Shown here: piece after piece, positions 18,345-25,956 of the stretch | Position numbering within the stretch: the stretch's first letter is position 1 | Layout of the letters: the number at the start of each line of letters is the position of its first letter | Assembly (NCBI GenBank): GCA_965230205.1 | Contig: OZ245996.1 | Coordinates: forward strand, 1,736,001 to 1,800,000 | Reading direction: 5' to 3' | Origin: CANLBN01 sp965230205 | GTDB taxonomy: Bacteria > Pseudomonadota > Gammaproteobacteria > Pseudomonadales > Cellvibrionaceae | Length of the DNA stretch: 64,000 nucleotides | Program-made: the position numbers and the translations under genes | Notes under the pieces: model-generated | What the model was told of the DNA's origin: nothing | The model's database searches: none | The model's input: the letters and a program-made list of their open reading frames with translations, nothing else

Positions 18345-18757
18345 GCATATTCTCCATTAAATTCATAGCGCCGCAAACAGAAGCGTGCGTTAGCGCGTCC
18401 CGTACAAAGGTCCTTGCTGATTTGTCTTGTTAAGGCTTTACTTCCCATTATTGGTGCCTTCATATCCTTCCATGCCGTATAGAGGAAGTTTAGAGCTTGA
18501 GGGATGATATTGCTCAGTGTGTTAGCTTTGTTTTGGAGAGTGATTTTAGGCAGATGGGAAATATTTTCTTAAACATCAACGACTCCTGATTTCTTGTCTT
18601 TCCGCAGAGTAAATGATTGTTTAGACTTTTAAAAGTATGAAAAGCTTTACATTAAATAATTGGCGCGATATTCAACAATGTTGGTTAAAGGTGTAAAAAT
18701 ATAAGGGTATTTATGGATTAGAGGGTGAGCTTGAGGCTGAATTTATGACTTAAAAAC
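18345..18757. other. Intergenic region with half of the toxin-cassette 5' flank
   Basis: This 413-bp gap holds the promoter of the PIN gene series on its left. From ~18548 to ~18680 it carries a sequence that aligns with 27029-27160 upstream of the second toxin copy; shared landmarks are CTTAAACATCAACGACTCC and TGAAAAGCTTTACAT. The first toxin copy lacks this part directly in front of it, so this looks like its displaced 5' flank. No gene was found. Confidence 0.6.
18548..18680 (+). repeat. Displaced copy of toxin-cassette upstream flank
   Basis: Aligns over about 130 bp with 27029-27160; I estimate roughly 70% identity by eye. It contains CTTAAACATCAACGACTCC, TTTTAAAAG and GAAAAGCTTTACATTAAATAAT, and ends at GCGATATTCAACAATG. 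The continuation of this flank resumes at ~21381, after the MazG/DUF2075 genes. Confidence 0.65.
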
Positions 18758-19006
18758 TTATTTCTTATATTTTTGTGTGACTCCATTATCATAAATTTTA
18801 TACCGTTGGCGAATCTCTTCAGGAGATAAATCTTCATCTTCCTCATAGATATTAAGAAAGTGTTCAGGCTTTCCATTAAGAAGGCCTGTTGGTTCGTCAT
18901 CAGAAACAGGGGGCACAGGGTATTGTTCGCGCCTTTCTTTAAGATACTCTTTTACTCGACGCCTGGCTTCCTGCTCAGTTGATGGTTCTCTATCTTTTCC
19001 GCTCAT
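18758..19006 (-). CDS. Small acidic protein downstream of the DUF2075 ATPase
   Basis: An 82-aa, highly charged protein (MSGKDREPSTEQEARRRVKE...). The first third is basic/helical, the middle has PVPPVSDDEPTGLLNGKPEH, and the end has EEDEDLSPEEIRQRYKIYD. GAGAG lies 8 bases before the ATG. It follows the GIY-YIG/DUF2075 gene by 67 bp in the same direction. It has no recognised domain; it could be an accessory subunit of that module or an unrelated small protein. Confidence 0.6.
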   Translation of the reverse strand: MSGKDREPSTEQEARRRVKEYLKERREQYPVPPVSDDEPTGLLNGKPEHFLNIYEEDEDLSPEEIRQRYKIYDNGVTQKYKK

Positions 19007-19073
19007 GCTTTAATCTCTCTACCGTTACCATTGACCTACATTGCATTAGATTTAGTGTGGAAAATAATGATCT

Positions 19074-20798
19074 TTAGGGCGTTAACAGGTCGTAGCCTGA
19101 AATAAACTGCGAAAAGTAGTCTCGTAAACTTGGGTTGCATATGTAGATATACGTGCCGCGTATGCCGCGATACATCATGGTTTTATAGATACGGATTATG
19201 TAGTCGTGGGGTTCTTGGTCGCTTTCGAGGGAGGTTTTTGCTTTCGTATCGAAGTATTTTGCCTTGTCGATAACTATTTTCTTACTTGTTTTGTCGTAGT
19301 CTATTTCTTCCCCAAAGATGACGCCGGCATAGTTTAAGTCATAGCCCTGGGTGGTGTGAATGCAGCCCATTTCCGTCATATCGGTGGTTGAGTTTATCCA
19401 TTCTAGGTGTTGCTTATTCCATGTTAAGTCGACACCATCAATGGTGACATCAACAATGCCATCTTTATCTTTCGATGACCAAGGCCAGGAGTAGCCGGCC
19501 ATTATTCGGCATAAGCCGTATTCTGCTTCCCGTTTGCGCAATTGTTTGACCATGTTTTCTACATGGTCGAACATTATTAATTCATAGTCTTGGTGGCTGA
19601 ATTTCTTCACCGGCCTTTTGAGTTTTTGGTTAAGTAGTTTGTGAACAAAGTCGATATAGTCGTTGCCACCGAGTGCCCGCATTTGGGTCGTTAATATTGT
19701 TGTTTTGGTTGCAGGTAAGCTTTTAATCTTATTAAAATCGCCTTTCCTAATATCAGCAGGCTTTATGGATTGCTCTGGGTCATAGAAAAATATTTGGTAC
19801 GTGCTGGATTTCATTATCCAATCCAGTTGGGTGCCATGCACTGTTGGGTCTTTATTGTCTTTGCCTGGGTATAAGCCGAGTTTTTTATTGGTATTGTCAA
19901 AAGCACCGACATTGGTAATTGCTAGTCGCCGTGTTAGACGATGCGCTTCATCAATAATTAATAAATCATATGGCTTTTTGATCACATCACTAGGCCCAAT
20001 CACCATTGATTTTGAAAGGCCGTATATTTCTTTAAAGACAGAGCCTAAGGTTCTCCTCAAGGATGTCATGGGTACAACAAAGCCTATTTTTAACCCTGTT
20101 GGGAATTTTTCTTTAAACGCAATGATAAGCTCTCTGAATAAAGGATCTATTCCATCCAGTTCATGCTCGTCGTATTGGTTGTAATGGGATAGAAGCTTGA
20201 TGATGTAAATGGCGAGTATAGTTTTCCCTGTTCCCGCTAAACCCTCTGCAAAAATGGTTGTGCTATTGCCATTGATTAGGTTGCCTAATATCTCCAGTAT
20301 TGAATTGTACTGGTCATGGTTTAACGTTTTATAAGGCGAGTATTTAAAAATATCGCTATTTTTAATAGTGTTAAGGCTTTGTAATGGTATATTGGAAAAA
20401 GTCAGTTGCGACCATAGTTGCTCAAACACTTTTTGGTAAATATCTTTTTGGTAATAATTACGTGTTGATGTGCCAATATTGCCATTCAATAGCTTAAAGC
20501 CTAAGGATGGCATGTATTGAATTAAGTTGGCTTCTATATCAAGTGCGGCTGATTTGTTAAGTAATTGGTTGGAGATAATATAGAATAGCTTAAGTTGCTT
20601 TTTTTCTTTATTGGATAAATGCGTTAATAAGCGTCTATTAGCATCGGCGGATTCGCCGACATAGGCTAGCATTTTGGTTTCATCGAAAAGTATGTAAACA
20701 ATCGGGAATTTTTGGCTCACATACTCATCTGAATCAATCAGTTTTAGAGAGTTTTTGTTAAACGGATATTTAGAAAGTTGAGAAGACAGGTCTAGCAT
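19074..20798 (-). CDS. GIY-YIG nuclease fused to DUF2075 (SF1-like) ATPase
   Basis: A 574-aa fusion. Residues ~30-110 are a GIY-YIG domain with likely intact residues: VYILFD, YVGES (46-50), Arg55/Arg56, Glu89 (DIEANLIQY) and Asn107 (LLNGN). Residues ~155-570 are a DUF2075/Schlafen-like AAA helicase domain with Walker A GLAGTGKT (186-193), Walker B LLIIDEAHR (Asp283-Glu284), TTQMR, and the late motifs IHTTQGYDLNYAGV and YRGIRGTYIY, as in superfamily 1 helicases. A nucleic-acid-cutting and translocating enzyme is the natural reading. Its ATG directly abuts the stop codon of the MazG-like gene, so the two are translationally coupled. Such combinations are frequent in defence islands; the target is unknown. 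Confidence 0.85.
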   Translation of the reverse strand: MLDLSSQLSKYPFNKNSLKLIDSDEYVSQKFPIVYILFDETKMLAYVGESADANRRLLTHLSNKEKKQLKLFYIISNQLLNKSAALDIEANLIQYMPSLGFKLLNGNIGTSTRNYYQKDIYQKVFEQLWSQLTFSNIPLQSLNTIKNSDIFKYSPYKTLNHDQYNSILEILGNLINGNSTTIFAEGLAGTGKTILAIYIIKLLSHYNQYDEHELDGIDPLFRELIIAFKEKFPTGLKIGFVVPMTSLRRTLGSVFKEIYGLSKSMVIGPSDVIKKPYDLLIIDEAHRLTRRLAITNVGAFDNTNKKLGLYPGKDNKDPTVHGTQLDWIMKSSTYQIFFYDPEQSIKPADIRKGDFNKIKSLPATKTTILTTQMRALGGNDYIDFVHKLLNQKLKRPVKKFSHQDYELIMFDHVENMVKQLRKREAEYGLCRIMAGYSWPWSSKDKDGIVDVTIDGVDLTWNKQHLEWINSTTDMTEMGCIHTTQGYDLNYAGVIFGEEIDYDKTSKKIVIDKAKYFDTKAKTSLESDQEPHDYIIRIYKTMMYRGIRGTYIYICNPSLRDYFSQFISGYDLLTP

Positions 20799-21140
20799 TT
20801 ATAGCTCATCATACTTTTTGGCGGTGCCTTTAGCTTTGTTGATGGGATACTTCTCATTATTCTTACGAATTTTATCTTCGATAATTTTTCTTACATCTAA
20901 ATTATTTTTTTCTGCTAGTAGTAGTGCATAGGCAAATACATCGGCTAGTTCTTCAGATAGCCGCTCTTTGTTAATGTTGTCTATTTCGTCTTTAGTGGAT
21001 TTCCATAGGAATAGCTCATTTAGCTCGGCAGCCTCTATTGATAGCGCTAGGGCAAGGTTTTTAGAGTCATGGAATTGTGCCCAATCGCGTTCATCGCGAA
21101 AAGCTAATAATTGCTTTATTAGGTTGTCGAGTTCTGACAT
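20799..21140 (-). CDS. MazG-like nucleotide pyrophosphohydrolase
   Basis: A 113-aa all-alpha NTP pyrophosphatase, the size of single-domain MazG-like/dCTPase (RS21-C6) proteins, which hydrolyse (d)NTPs to NMP and PPi. The metal-binding pattern is E36-x2-E39 (IEAAELNEL) and E64-x2-D67 (EELADVFAYALLLAE), with the C-terminal NNEKYP motif typical of the family. It is the first gene of a minus-strand unit; its stop codon directly touches the start of the GIY-YIG/DUF2075 gene. This context suggests a role linked to nucleic-acid defence rather than general house-cleaning. Confidence 0.88.
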   Translation of the reverse strand: MSELDNLIKQLLAFRDERDWAQFHDSKNLALALSIEAAELNELFLWKSTKDEIDNINKERLSEELADVFAYALLLAEKNNLDVRKIIEDKIRKNNEKYPINKAKGTAKKYDEL

Positions 21141-21562
21141 ATTTCACCGCATTGTTTATATCTGTTAGCCTAACGATTATTTATGGTGGCCGTCAACCAT
21201 GAATATGTAAGGTAGGAATTGGTGGTGTGAATTATGAGTATTGTAAAACAAGATGAAGACTACAATTTTGGCATTTTATTTTTCCTTTCTTGTATATAGA
21301 AAAATTGTTCTTGATGAATTGAATAAGGATTGCTCCAACCGTGATGGGTAAAATTATAGAACGACGTTGATTGATCTTATGATTTGCATTGTGTCGCCAA
21401 ATTCAACGATAAAGTAGTTAAATGCTGCAATTAGCCTCGATCCTTACTAAGCGTGAACTGCATCACATAGGCTGGTTTGCAGTTTGATGGCTGCCTATTG
21501 CTGCGCTTATACTCGCTAGCGCAAAATAAAATCTACATTTAACACGGAAAAAGGACTCTAAC
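21141..21562. other. Intergenic region: divergent promoters and toxin-A upstream flank
   Basis: 422 bp between the MazG-like gene (leftward) and toxin A (rightward). The left ~240 bp have no recognisable element. From about 21381 to 21562 the sequence matches 27138-27312 in front of toxin B, including AAATTCAACGATAAAG, AAGCGTGAACT, CATCACATAGG and the conserved promoter. A 22-codon open frame at ~21234 is too short and lacks support. Confidence 0.55.
21484..21513 (+). promoter_or_regulatory. Sigma-70-like promoter of toxin A cassette
   Basis: TTGATG (21484-21489) and TATACT (21508-21513) are separated by 18 bp, 49 bp before the ATG. The same hexamers with the same 18-bp spacer occur before toxin B although the spacer sequence differs, which supports a functional promoter. 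Confidence 0.6.
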
Positions 21563-22504
21563 ATGGCTGGTTATCTTCATTACCCTACATCCCCTTGTTC
21601 AATTAATGATATTGCAAAACAAACCTGTATTGACCCGAATACTATCGAGGAATATACAAGCACGCTGAATGCGGCAAATTCTCGTATTGCCAACCCCAAT
21701 AGCAAGCAAATGGTCAGGCCATTTATATTGCCTAAATCATCCAGCAATAGCGCTATTCATATTCCTGCCTGTACGCCCGAAGAGCATCACACACTTAAAT
21801 ACCTCAGCGCTTCTATAGGTGGTGCGGGCGTAATGGCGTTAGCCGATTTATTATGGGAGACTAAAATCCCAAGTGTTGTGAGTGACTTAAATACCTTTGG
21901 TGGTAATGGTATGGGGGCTGCTGCACGTGCCTCTGGCTTGATCTTAAATGATATTGCGCATTACGACAAAGTATTGAGTGAGTACGAAGGCTTAAGAAAT
22001 CACGGTGCCGTGCAAGCAACACTCGCCCGTAAAGAGCCGGAAGTGAAGCGTGCCTTTACGAAAATGAATAATCGCCTTAATGCCAAAGGCCAGCAGATAT
22101 TAAAAAAACATGCAGTGAAAACCCGCGAAGTACTTAATCAAACGGGTCGGGTAGTGAGGGAGTCCATCCCTATCAGCAGCCATGCCGATGTACAAAAACT
22201 GGCAAAATTTGCTAAAGGCGCTCGCATACTAGGGCCAGGTGCCATTTTGCTGGATGGGTATTTTCGTGCAAATAATGTGGTGCATGAATATAAAAATAAC
22301 AACCCTGAGTGGAAACGGAGTGCGGTAGTGCAGACGGCTTCGTTTGGTTTAGGGATAGGTGCAGGAATATTTATTGGGTTTGTATTTGCCCCTGCATTTG
22401 GAGGGATTATTTTTACATTAGCGGTTGCTGGTACAGTAGGTGTAATTGCTGATAAGGTTACGCAAATTGTTATAGAAAAAGCTTATGATGGTTTAACACA
22501 ATAA
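21563..22504 (+). CDS. Putative pore-forming toxin (copy A)
   Basis: A 313-aa protein without signal peptide. Residues ~13-57 (INDIAKQT...NPNSKQMVRPFILP) resemble a degenerate LysM domain. The middle (~75-250) is helical with Gly/Ala-rich patches (FGGNGMGAAARASGLILNDIA) and a basic stretch. Residues ~254-298 form a Gly-rich hydrophobic hairpin (GLGIGAGIFIGFVFAPAFGG), as in colicin-like or glycine-zipper pore formers. AAGGA precedes the ATG by 7 bases. The stop overlaps the next ATG (TAATG), coupling it to the first of several small membrane proteins. This layout is typical of a membrane-targeting bacteriocin or type VI-type effector with immunity genes. That is inference: no secretion genes are in the window and I do not recognise a named family. 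Confidence 0.6.
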   Translation: MAGYLHYPTSPCSINDIAKQTCIDPNTIEEYTSTLNAANSRIANPNSKQMVRPFILPKSSSNSAIHIPACTPEEHHTLKYLSASIGGAGVMALADLLWETKIPSVVSDLNTFGGNGMGAAARASGLILNDIAHYDKVLSEYEGLRNHGAVQATLARKEPEVKRAFTKMNNRLNAKGQQILKKHAVKTREVLNQTGRVVRESIPISSHADVQKLAKFAKGARILGPGAILLDGYFRANNVVHEYKNNNPEWKRSAVVQTASFGLGIGAGIFIGFVFAPAFGGIIFTLAVAGTVGVIADKVTQIVIEKAYDGLTQ

Positions 22505-22884
22505 TGGCAAACGATTGGCAGCTCTGGTTTTCTTTTGTTGTTATAGCCGCAGCATTTTTATGGGTGCTGTGTTGGCTATTGCTACGTTTGACGTTAGATC
22601 GACGAGTGCGTAAGGCTTTGCCGGTAGATAAAGAGTATGATGCTTTTCCCGATATGTATCTAGGCTTAGGCCGGGCGCTTATTTTTGGTGGCTTTTGTGT
22701 TTTTGACCATATGAATAACGCACCTATGTATAAAGAGTTATATGATAATTTTGATGTTCGTACCTTTGCCAATCGTTTTGAAACCTTTATTGCATACTCT
22801 ATGATGATAGCTTTCTTCATTTTTATCGCTCTTGCTATATTTTTGTTTTTTACGGATGTGTTGGGATTAATTGATTGGTCTTAA
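22504..22884 (+). CDS. Immunity-like membrane protein A1
   Basis: A 126-aa member of the tandem family. N-terminal transmembrane segment (~5-27), then the conserved core LRLTLDRRVRKALPVDKEYD, GRALIFGGFCVFDHMNNAP and FANRFETFIAY, then a C-terminal transmembrane segment (~95-118) ending GLIDWS. The ATG shares one base with the toxin A stop codon (TAATG), so translation is coupled and it is the best candidate for the cognate immunity protein of toxin A. Its closest relative is B2 in copy B, not B1. Inner-membrane location follows from the segments; the immunity role is inference. Confidence 0.65.
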   Translation: MANDWQLWFSFVVIAAAFLWVLCWLLLRLTLDRRVRKALPVDKEYDAFPDMYLGLGRALIFGGFCVFDHMNNAPMYKELYDNFDVRTFANRFETFIAYSMMIAFFIFIALAIFLFFTDVLGLIDWS

Positions 22885-22940
22885 TAGGTTTAATCGTAGG
22901 GAAATGGTCACAAGTTGTGATTGGTTAAGGATATGAAAAA

Positions 22941-23330
22941 ATGACAACGGAGTTTTGGCAGGGCATATTTGTTGTAGTTATGCTAGGTTCAATATTTTTA
23001 ACTTGTATCTTGTGGTTTGTTCTCCGTCTTACCTTAGATCGACGAGTGCGCAAGGCTCTGCCGGCTGATAAAGAGTACGATGCTTTCCCTGATATGTATT
23101 TAGGTTTTGGTCGAGCACTTATCTTTGGTGGCTTTTGCGTTTTTAACCATATGAATAACGCCCCTATGTATAAAGACTTATACGAAAACTTTGATGTGCG
23201 CAATTTCGCTAACCGTTTTGAAACCTTTATTGCATATGCAATGGCAGTTAGCTTCTCTGTATTTCTAGCCTGTATCCCTGTCTTTTTTATTACTAAATGG
23301 CTGGGTATTTTCGAGTGGCCTGATGCCTAG
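22941..23330 (+). CDS. Immunity-like membrane protein A2
   Basis: A 129-aa family member with the same two-ended membrane topology and core (RRVRKALPADKEYDAFPDMY). Its C-terminal half (AMAVSFSVFLACIPVFFIT, IFEWPDA) is nearly that of B1, which directly follows toxin B. AAGGA lies 9 bases before the ATG. If first-position proteins are cognate, A2 would protect against the toxin B variant, so copy A may give cross-protection. That is inference. Confidence 0.65.
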   Translation: MTTEFWQGIFVVVMLGSIFLTCILWFVLRLTLDRRVRKALPADKEYDAFPDMYLGFGRALIFGGFCVFNHMNNAPMYKDLYENFDVRNFANRFETFIAYAMAVSFSVFLACIPVFFITKWLGIFEWPDA

Positions 23331-23336
23331 TTTATA

Positions 23337-23720
23337 ATGTATTCTTGGCATTTTTATTTTTTTATTATCGCATTATCTGCAATAGCCTTGACTATTGTAT
23401 GCTGGTTTTTGCTACGAATTACATTAGATCGACGAGTACGTAAGGCCCTGCCAGCGGACAAGGTTTATGATGCATACCCAGACAGCTATGGTGGCTTTAT
23501 GCGCGCCTTTATTTTCGGTGGGTTTTGTGTGTTTGATCATATGAATAATGCACCCATGTATAAAGACTTATACGAAAATTTCGATGTGCGTAATTTTGCC
23601 AACCGGTTTGAAATCTTTATTGCTTACTCAATGGTTGTTAGTTTTTCTATTTTTATGCTATTTGGTATCTTCTTTTTTATTACGGATTTATTCGGCATAA
23701 TTGAATGGCCTGAGTCTTAA
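23337..23720 (+). CDS. Immunity-like membrane protein A3
   Basis: A 127-aa family member, nearly identical to B3 (only about five residue differences). The core is changed to KVYDAYPDSYGGFMRAFIF, while RRVRKALPADK and FDHMNNAPMYKDLYENFDV remain. It begins 6 bp after the A2 stop and has no good Shine-Dalgarno, so it probably depends on coupling. No toxin variant paired with this type is visible in the window. Confidence 0.6.
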   Translation: MYSWHFYFFIIALSAIALTIVCWFLLRITLDRRVRKALPADKVYDAYPDSYGGFMRAFIFGGFCVFDHMNNAPMYKDLYENFDVRNFANRFEIFIAYSMVVSFSIFMLFGIFFFITDLFGIIEWPES

Positions 23721-23733
23721 TAGATTATATTAC

Positions 23734-24120
23734 ATGCTTGATGATTGGCACTTTTACTTTTCTTTTTTTGTAATGGCAGCTTTGTTGTTCACAATTTTGT
23801 CAGTGCTTTTTCTTCGTCTAACGTTAGATCGTCGAGTGCGTAAAGCGCTGCCTTCAGATAAAAGCTATGATGCATTTTCAGACCATTACTTTGGCTTTGG
23901 GAGAACTGTTATTTTTGGGTATGCGAGTATTTTTACGCGTGCAAACTATACGTGGCCAATTCAGCTTTTGTATGAAGGCTTTAATATTAAACAATTTTCT
24001 AATAATTTTGAAAAAGCTCTTGCGTACTGTATGGTATTTTCAATTAGTGTTTTTGTACTTGGCGGTTTGTTTTTTTTAATTACACGAATGTTTGGTATTG
24101 TTGAATGGCCTGAATCTTAA
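23734..24120 (+). CDS. Immunity-like membrane protein A4
   Basis: A 128-aa, more diverged family member, nearly identical to B4. The core is RRVRKALPSDKSYDAFSDHY, and the following region differs (GYASIFTRANYTWPIQLLYE in place of GGFCVFDHMNNAP), while the C-terminal segment and EWPES end are kept. I start at the ATG (23734); the frame is open upstream to a TTG inside A3 that is unlikely to be used. Probably immunity to a different, absent toxin variant. Confidence 0.6.
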   Translation: MLDDWHFYFSFFVMAALLFTILSVLFLRLTLDRRVRKALPSDKSYDAFSDHYFGFGRTVIFGYASIFTRANYTWPIQLLYEGFNIKQFSNNFEKALAYCMVFSISVFVLGGLFFLITRMFGIVEWPES

Positions 24121-24133
24121 TGGATGAAGTTAA

Positions 24134-24244
24134 ATGGCTAATGATTGGCAGTTTCTTTTCTCTCTTGTAGGCTTAGGTTTACTATTACTTTTGTTGTTCC
24201 CCTCTAGGTGTCGATCTCATTATGAGTCCATTTATTGCCAGTGA
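24134..24244 (+). pseudogene. Truncated immunity-like gene remnant (A5)
   Basis: ATG at 24134 opens a 36-codon frame starting MANDWQFLFSLVGLG, which closely matches the N-terminus of B1 (NDWQFLFSLVGLGSLL). After the first membrane segment the sequence departs from the family and ends at a TGA (24242-24244). The conserved RRVRKALP core and everything after it is missing. This is the 5' scar of a deleted family member and shows that a B1-like gene once stood here. Confidence 0.7.
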
Positions 24245-24318
24245 AAAAGCTATAATATCTGACCATTTAGTCTTTCGGGTGGCTGATAAAATTTATAACT
24301 CATTTTAAGGAAAAATAT

Positions 24319-24609
24319 ATGTCCATTTTGGACGCAGTCTTCATACTTCTACCTGGATGCGCTTTTGTTTTCTTTATAGTGTCTTTTATTTTGTTAAGAT
24401 TGACACTTGATCGACGGGTTAGAAATTCTCTTCCTAAAGACAAGGTTTATGACTCTACTTTAGATTGGTATTTTGGTCTTGGTAGAACAATGTGCTTTGG
24501 GTGTGCCGTTGTATTTGAGTTTCACAATCGATCTTATGAAATCAAAAGCGCTTATAACGAAATTAATATTAAACGTTTTGCTAATGCATTTGAAAAAGCT
24601 ATCGCCTAA
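24319..24609 (+). CDS. C-terminally truncated immunity-like protein A6
   Basis: A 96-aa protein with AAGGA 7 bases before the ATG. It has the N-terminal membrane segment (LLPGCAFVFFIVSFILL), the family core as LRLTLDRRVRNSLPKDKVYD, and FANAFEKAIA, but stops where all other members continue into the second membrane segment. It is also the most diverged member. Truncation coincides with the border to the non-family hydrolase/GST segment, so it may be a decayed gene cut by that junction. Function doubtful. Confidence 0.55.
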   Translation: MSILDAVFILLPGCAFVFFIVSFILLRLTLDRRVRNSLPKDKVYDSTLDWYFGLGRTMCFGCAVVFEFHNRSYEIKSAYNEINIKRFANAFEKAIA

Positions 24610-24670
24610 CTTCAGTCATTCGACGATCTTGCCATTAATGAGTAACATCAACTGACTGGTGGAAACCGGA

Positions 24671-25648
24671 TTAGAACTCTCGTTGATCCCATTCAATGAT
24701 CGCCTTGGCAACCACGTCAGGAATTCCAAGCGGGTAGAAATGGCCCCCTTCAACCGGATGCCAATATGCATGCGGCATTAGCTGAGCAAACGCGATACCT
24801 GGTCCATGGACCGGCTGATATTCATCTCGCACACCCCATAGAAGCATGACAGGTTTCTTAAACATCGACATTTTGGGTGATGCTTCCAGGGTTAACCGAT
24901 TGTCCATTGATCTTAAAAATTTTATAAAATGACGACGATAACGTTCGCTGCTTGAGTAGTGACCCGAGATATCCTCCAATATTTCGGGCGTTAGGACCTC
25001 ATCAGGTTTCAGAAGACCGCTTGCTACACCACCTTGTATCAATTCGGCAGTTCTCTCTGCGGTGTAAAACTCTTCCGGAGATTGCGAATGAGCGGCAGCG
25101 ACCAGCTGCCCCGCTTCAGGCGTTGGCCATGAATCCAACACTACCGCGTTTCCGATAATCAACTTTCTCACTTTATTACGATCTTTAAGCTCGGAATCGG
25201 TGAGCATGATTTGCACAACACCACCACCCACATCATGGCCAAACAAAACGAATGGTTCTTTCACCACCTGATTAACGAAATTAGTCATCATCTCTGCCTG
25301 GCCGCGGAGCGAGTGATCGACGTCTAATGGCGCCTTCGTGTAACCCAGTCCTAGCTGTTCTGGTGCAAAGACATGATAACCAGCATCAGCCAACAGGGGA
25401 CCTACTCCACTCCACAAGGCAGAAGTAATGGGGATTCCGTGCACCAGTACTATAGCTGGGCCATCCGACCCCCATTCCCGGTAGGCTACTTCATACTCAC
25501 CAATTTTCGCGTATTTACGCGCTCCCTCTCCAGCAGCATGAACAGCACCCGCTGAGATTAACAAACTGATAACCACCAAAAAGCTAATAAAATATCCTGC
25601 AGAAATTGATAGCTTTTTGGGAAACTCAGGTAGATAGCAATTGATCAT
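24671..25648 (-). CDS. Exported alpha/beta hydrolase with Asp nucleophile (epoxide hydrolase/haloalkane dehalogenase-like)
   Basis: A 325-aa alpha/beta hydrolase with an N-terminal hydrophobic segment and cleavage site (LVVISLLISAGAVHAAGE), so it is periplasmic or membrane-tethered. The fold shows VLVHGIP (oxyanion HG), the nucleophile elbow GHDVGG with Asp rather than Ser, WGVRDEYQP and the catalytic His in EGGHFYP. An Asp nucleophile with GHDxGG is characteristic of epoxide hydrolases, haloalkane dehalogenases and fluoroacetate dehalogenases. Substrate cannot be chosen from sequence. I prefer the ATG at 25648, with GAGGG at 8 bases, over the TTG at 25678. It sits with the GST gene between the two toxin cassettes; together they look like a small detoxification insert. 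Confidence 0.82.
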   Translation of the reverse strand: MINCYLPEFPKKLSISAGYFISFLVVISLLISAGAVHAAGEGARKYAKIGEYEVAYREWGSDGPAIVLVHGIPITSALWSGVGPLLADAGYHVFAPEQLGLGYTKAPLDVDHSLRGQAEMMTNFVNQVVKEPFVLFGHDVGGGVVQIMLTDSELKDRNKVRKLIIGNAVVLDSWPTPEAGQLVAAAHSQSPEEFYTAERTAELIQGGVASGLLKPDEVLTPEILEDISGHYSSSERYRRHFIKFLRSMDNRLTLEASPKMSMFKKPVMLLWGVRDEYQPVHGPGIAFAQLMPHAYWHPVEGGHFYPLGIPDVVAKAIIEWDQREF

Positions 25649-25956
25649 TTGTACCGCCCTCATTATCTCATTGTGCAAAAAAACGTAACATACTATTAGC
25701 CTGCTGTAAAGCTGCCTGTGGCACCAATATCAGCAACTGTCATCGATATGCAGAGTAGATAGCACCCCACGAGTGTTAATTTATATACAGCCGTCTTTTA
25801 GGCTTTTTCCACTCATAATTTCGACTTGTACTCTTTCGAGATCAATACCTTTTTTCGCTCGGAACTTAAAAATACGCTGGGGATTTTGGGTGGCAGTCTT
25901 TCTGCGAAGTTACATTTTCATTCTCTGTTGTCATTGAATTGTTTCTTGGTGGTCGT

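Larger units (their letters stand above)
21381..24120 (+). repeat. Toxin-immunity cassette, copy A
   Basis: Upstream flank, toxin A and immunity-like genes A1-A4 are repeated at ~27138-29866 (copy B), offset about 5.75 kb. Identity is uneven: ~22000-22320 and 23337-24120 are nearly identical to copy B, while ~21760-21960 and the toxin 3' end differ at many sites. This mosaic pattern suggests duplication followed by recombination or gene conversion. Confidence 0.85.
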
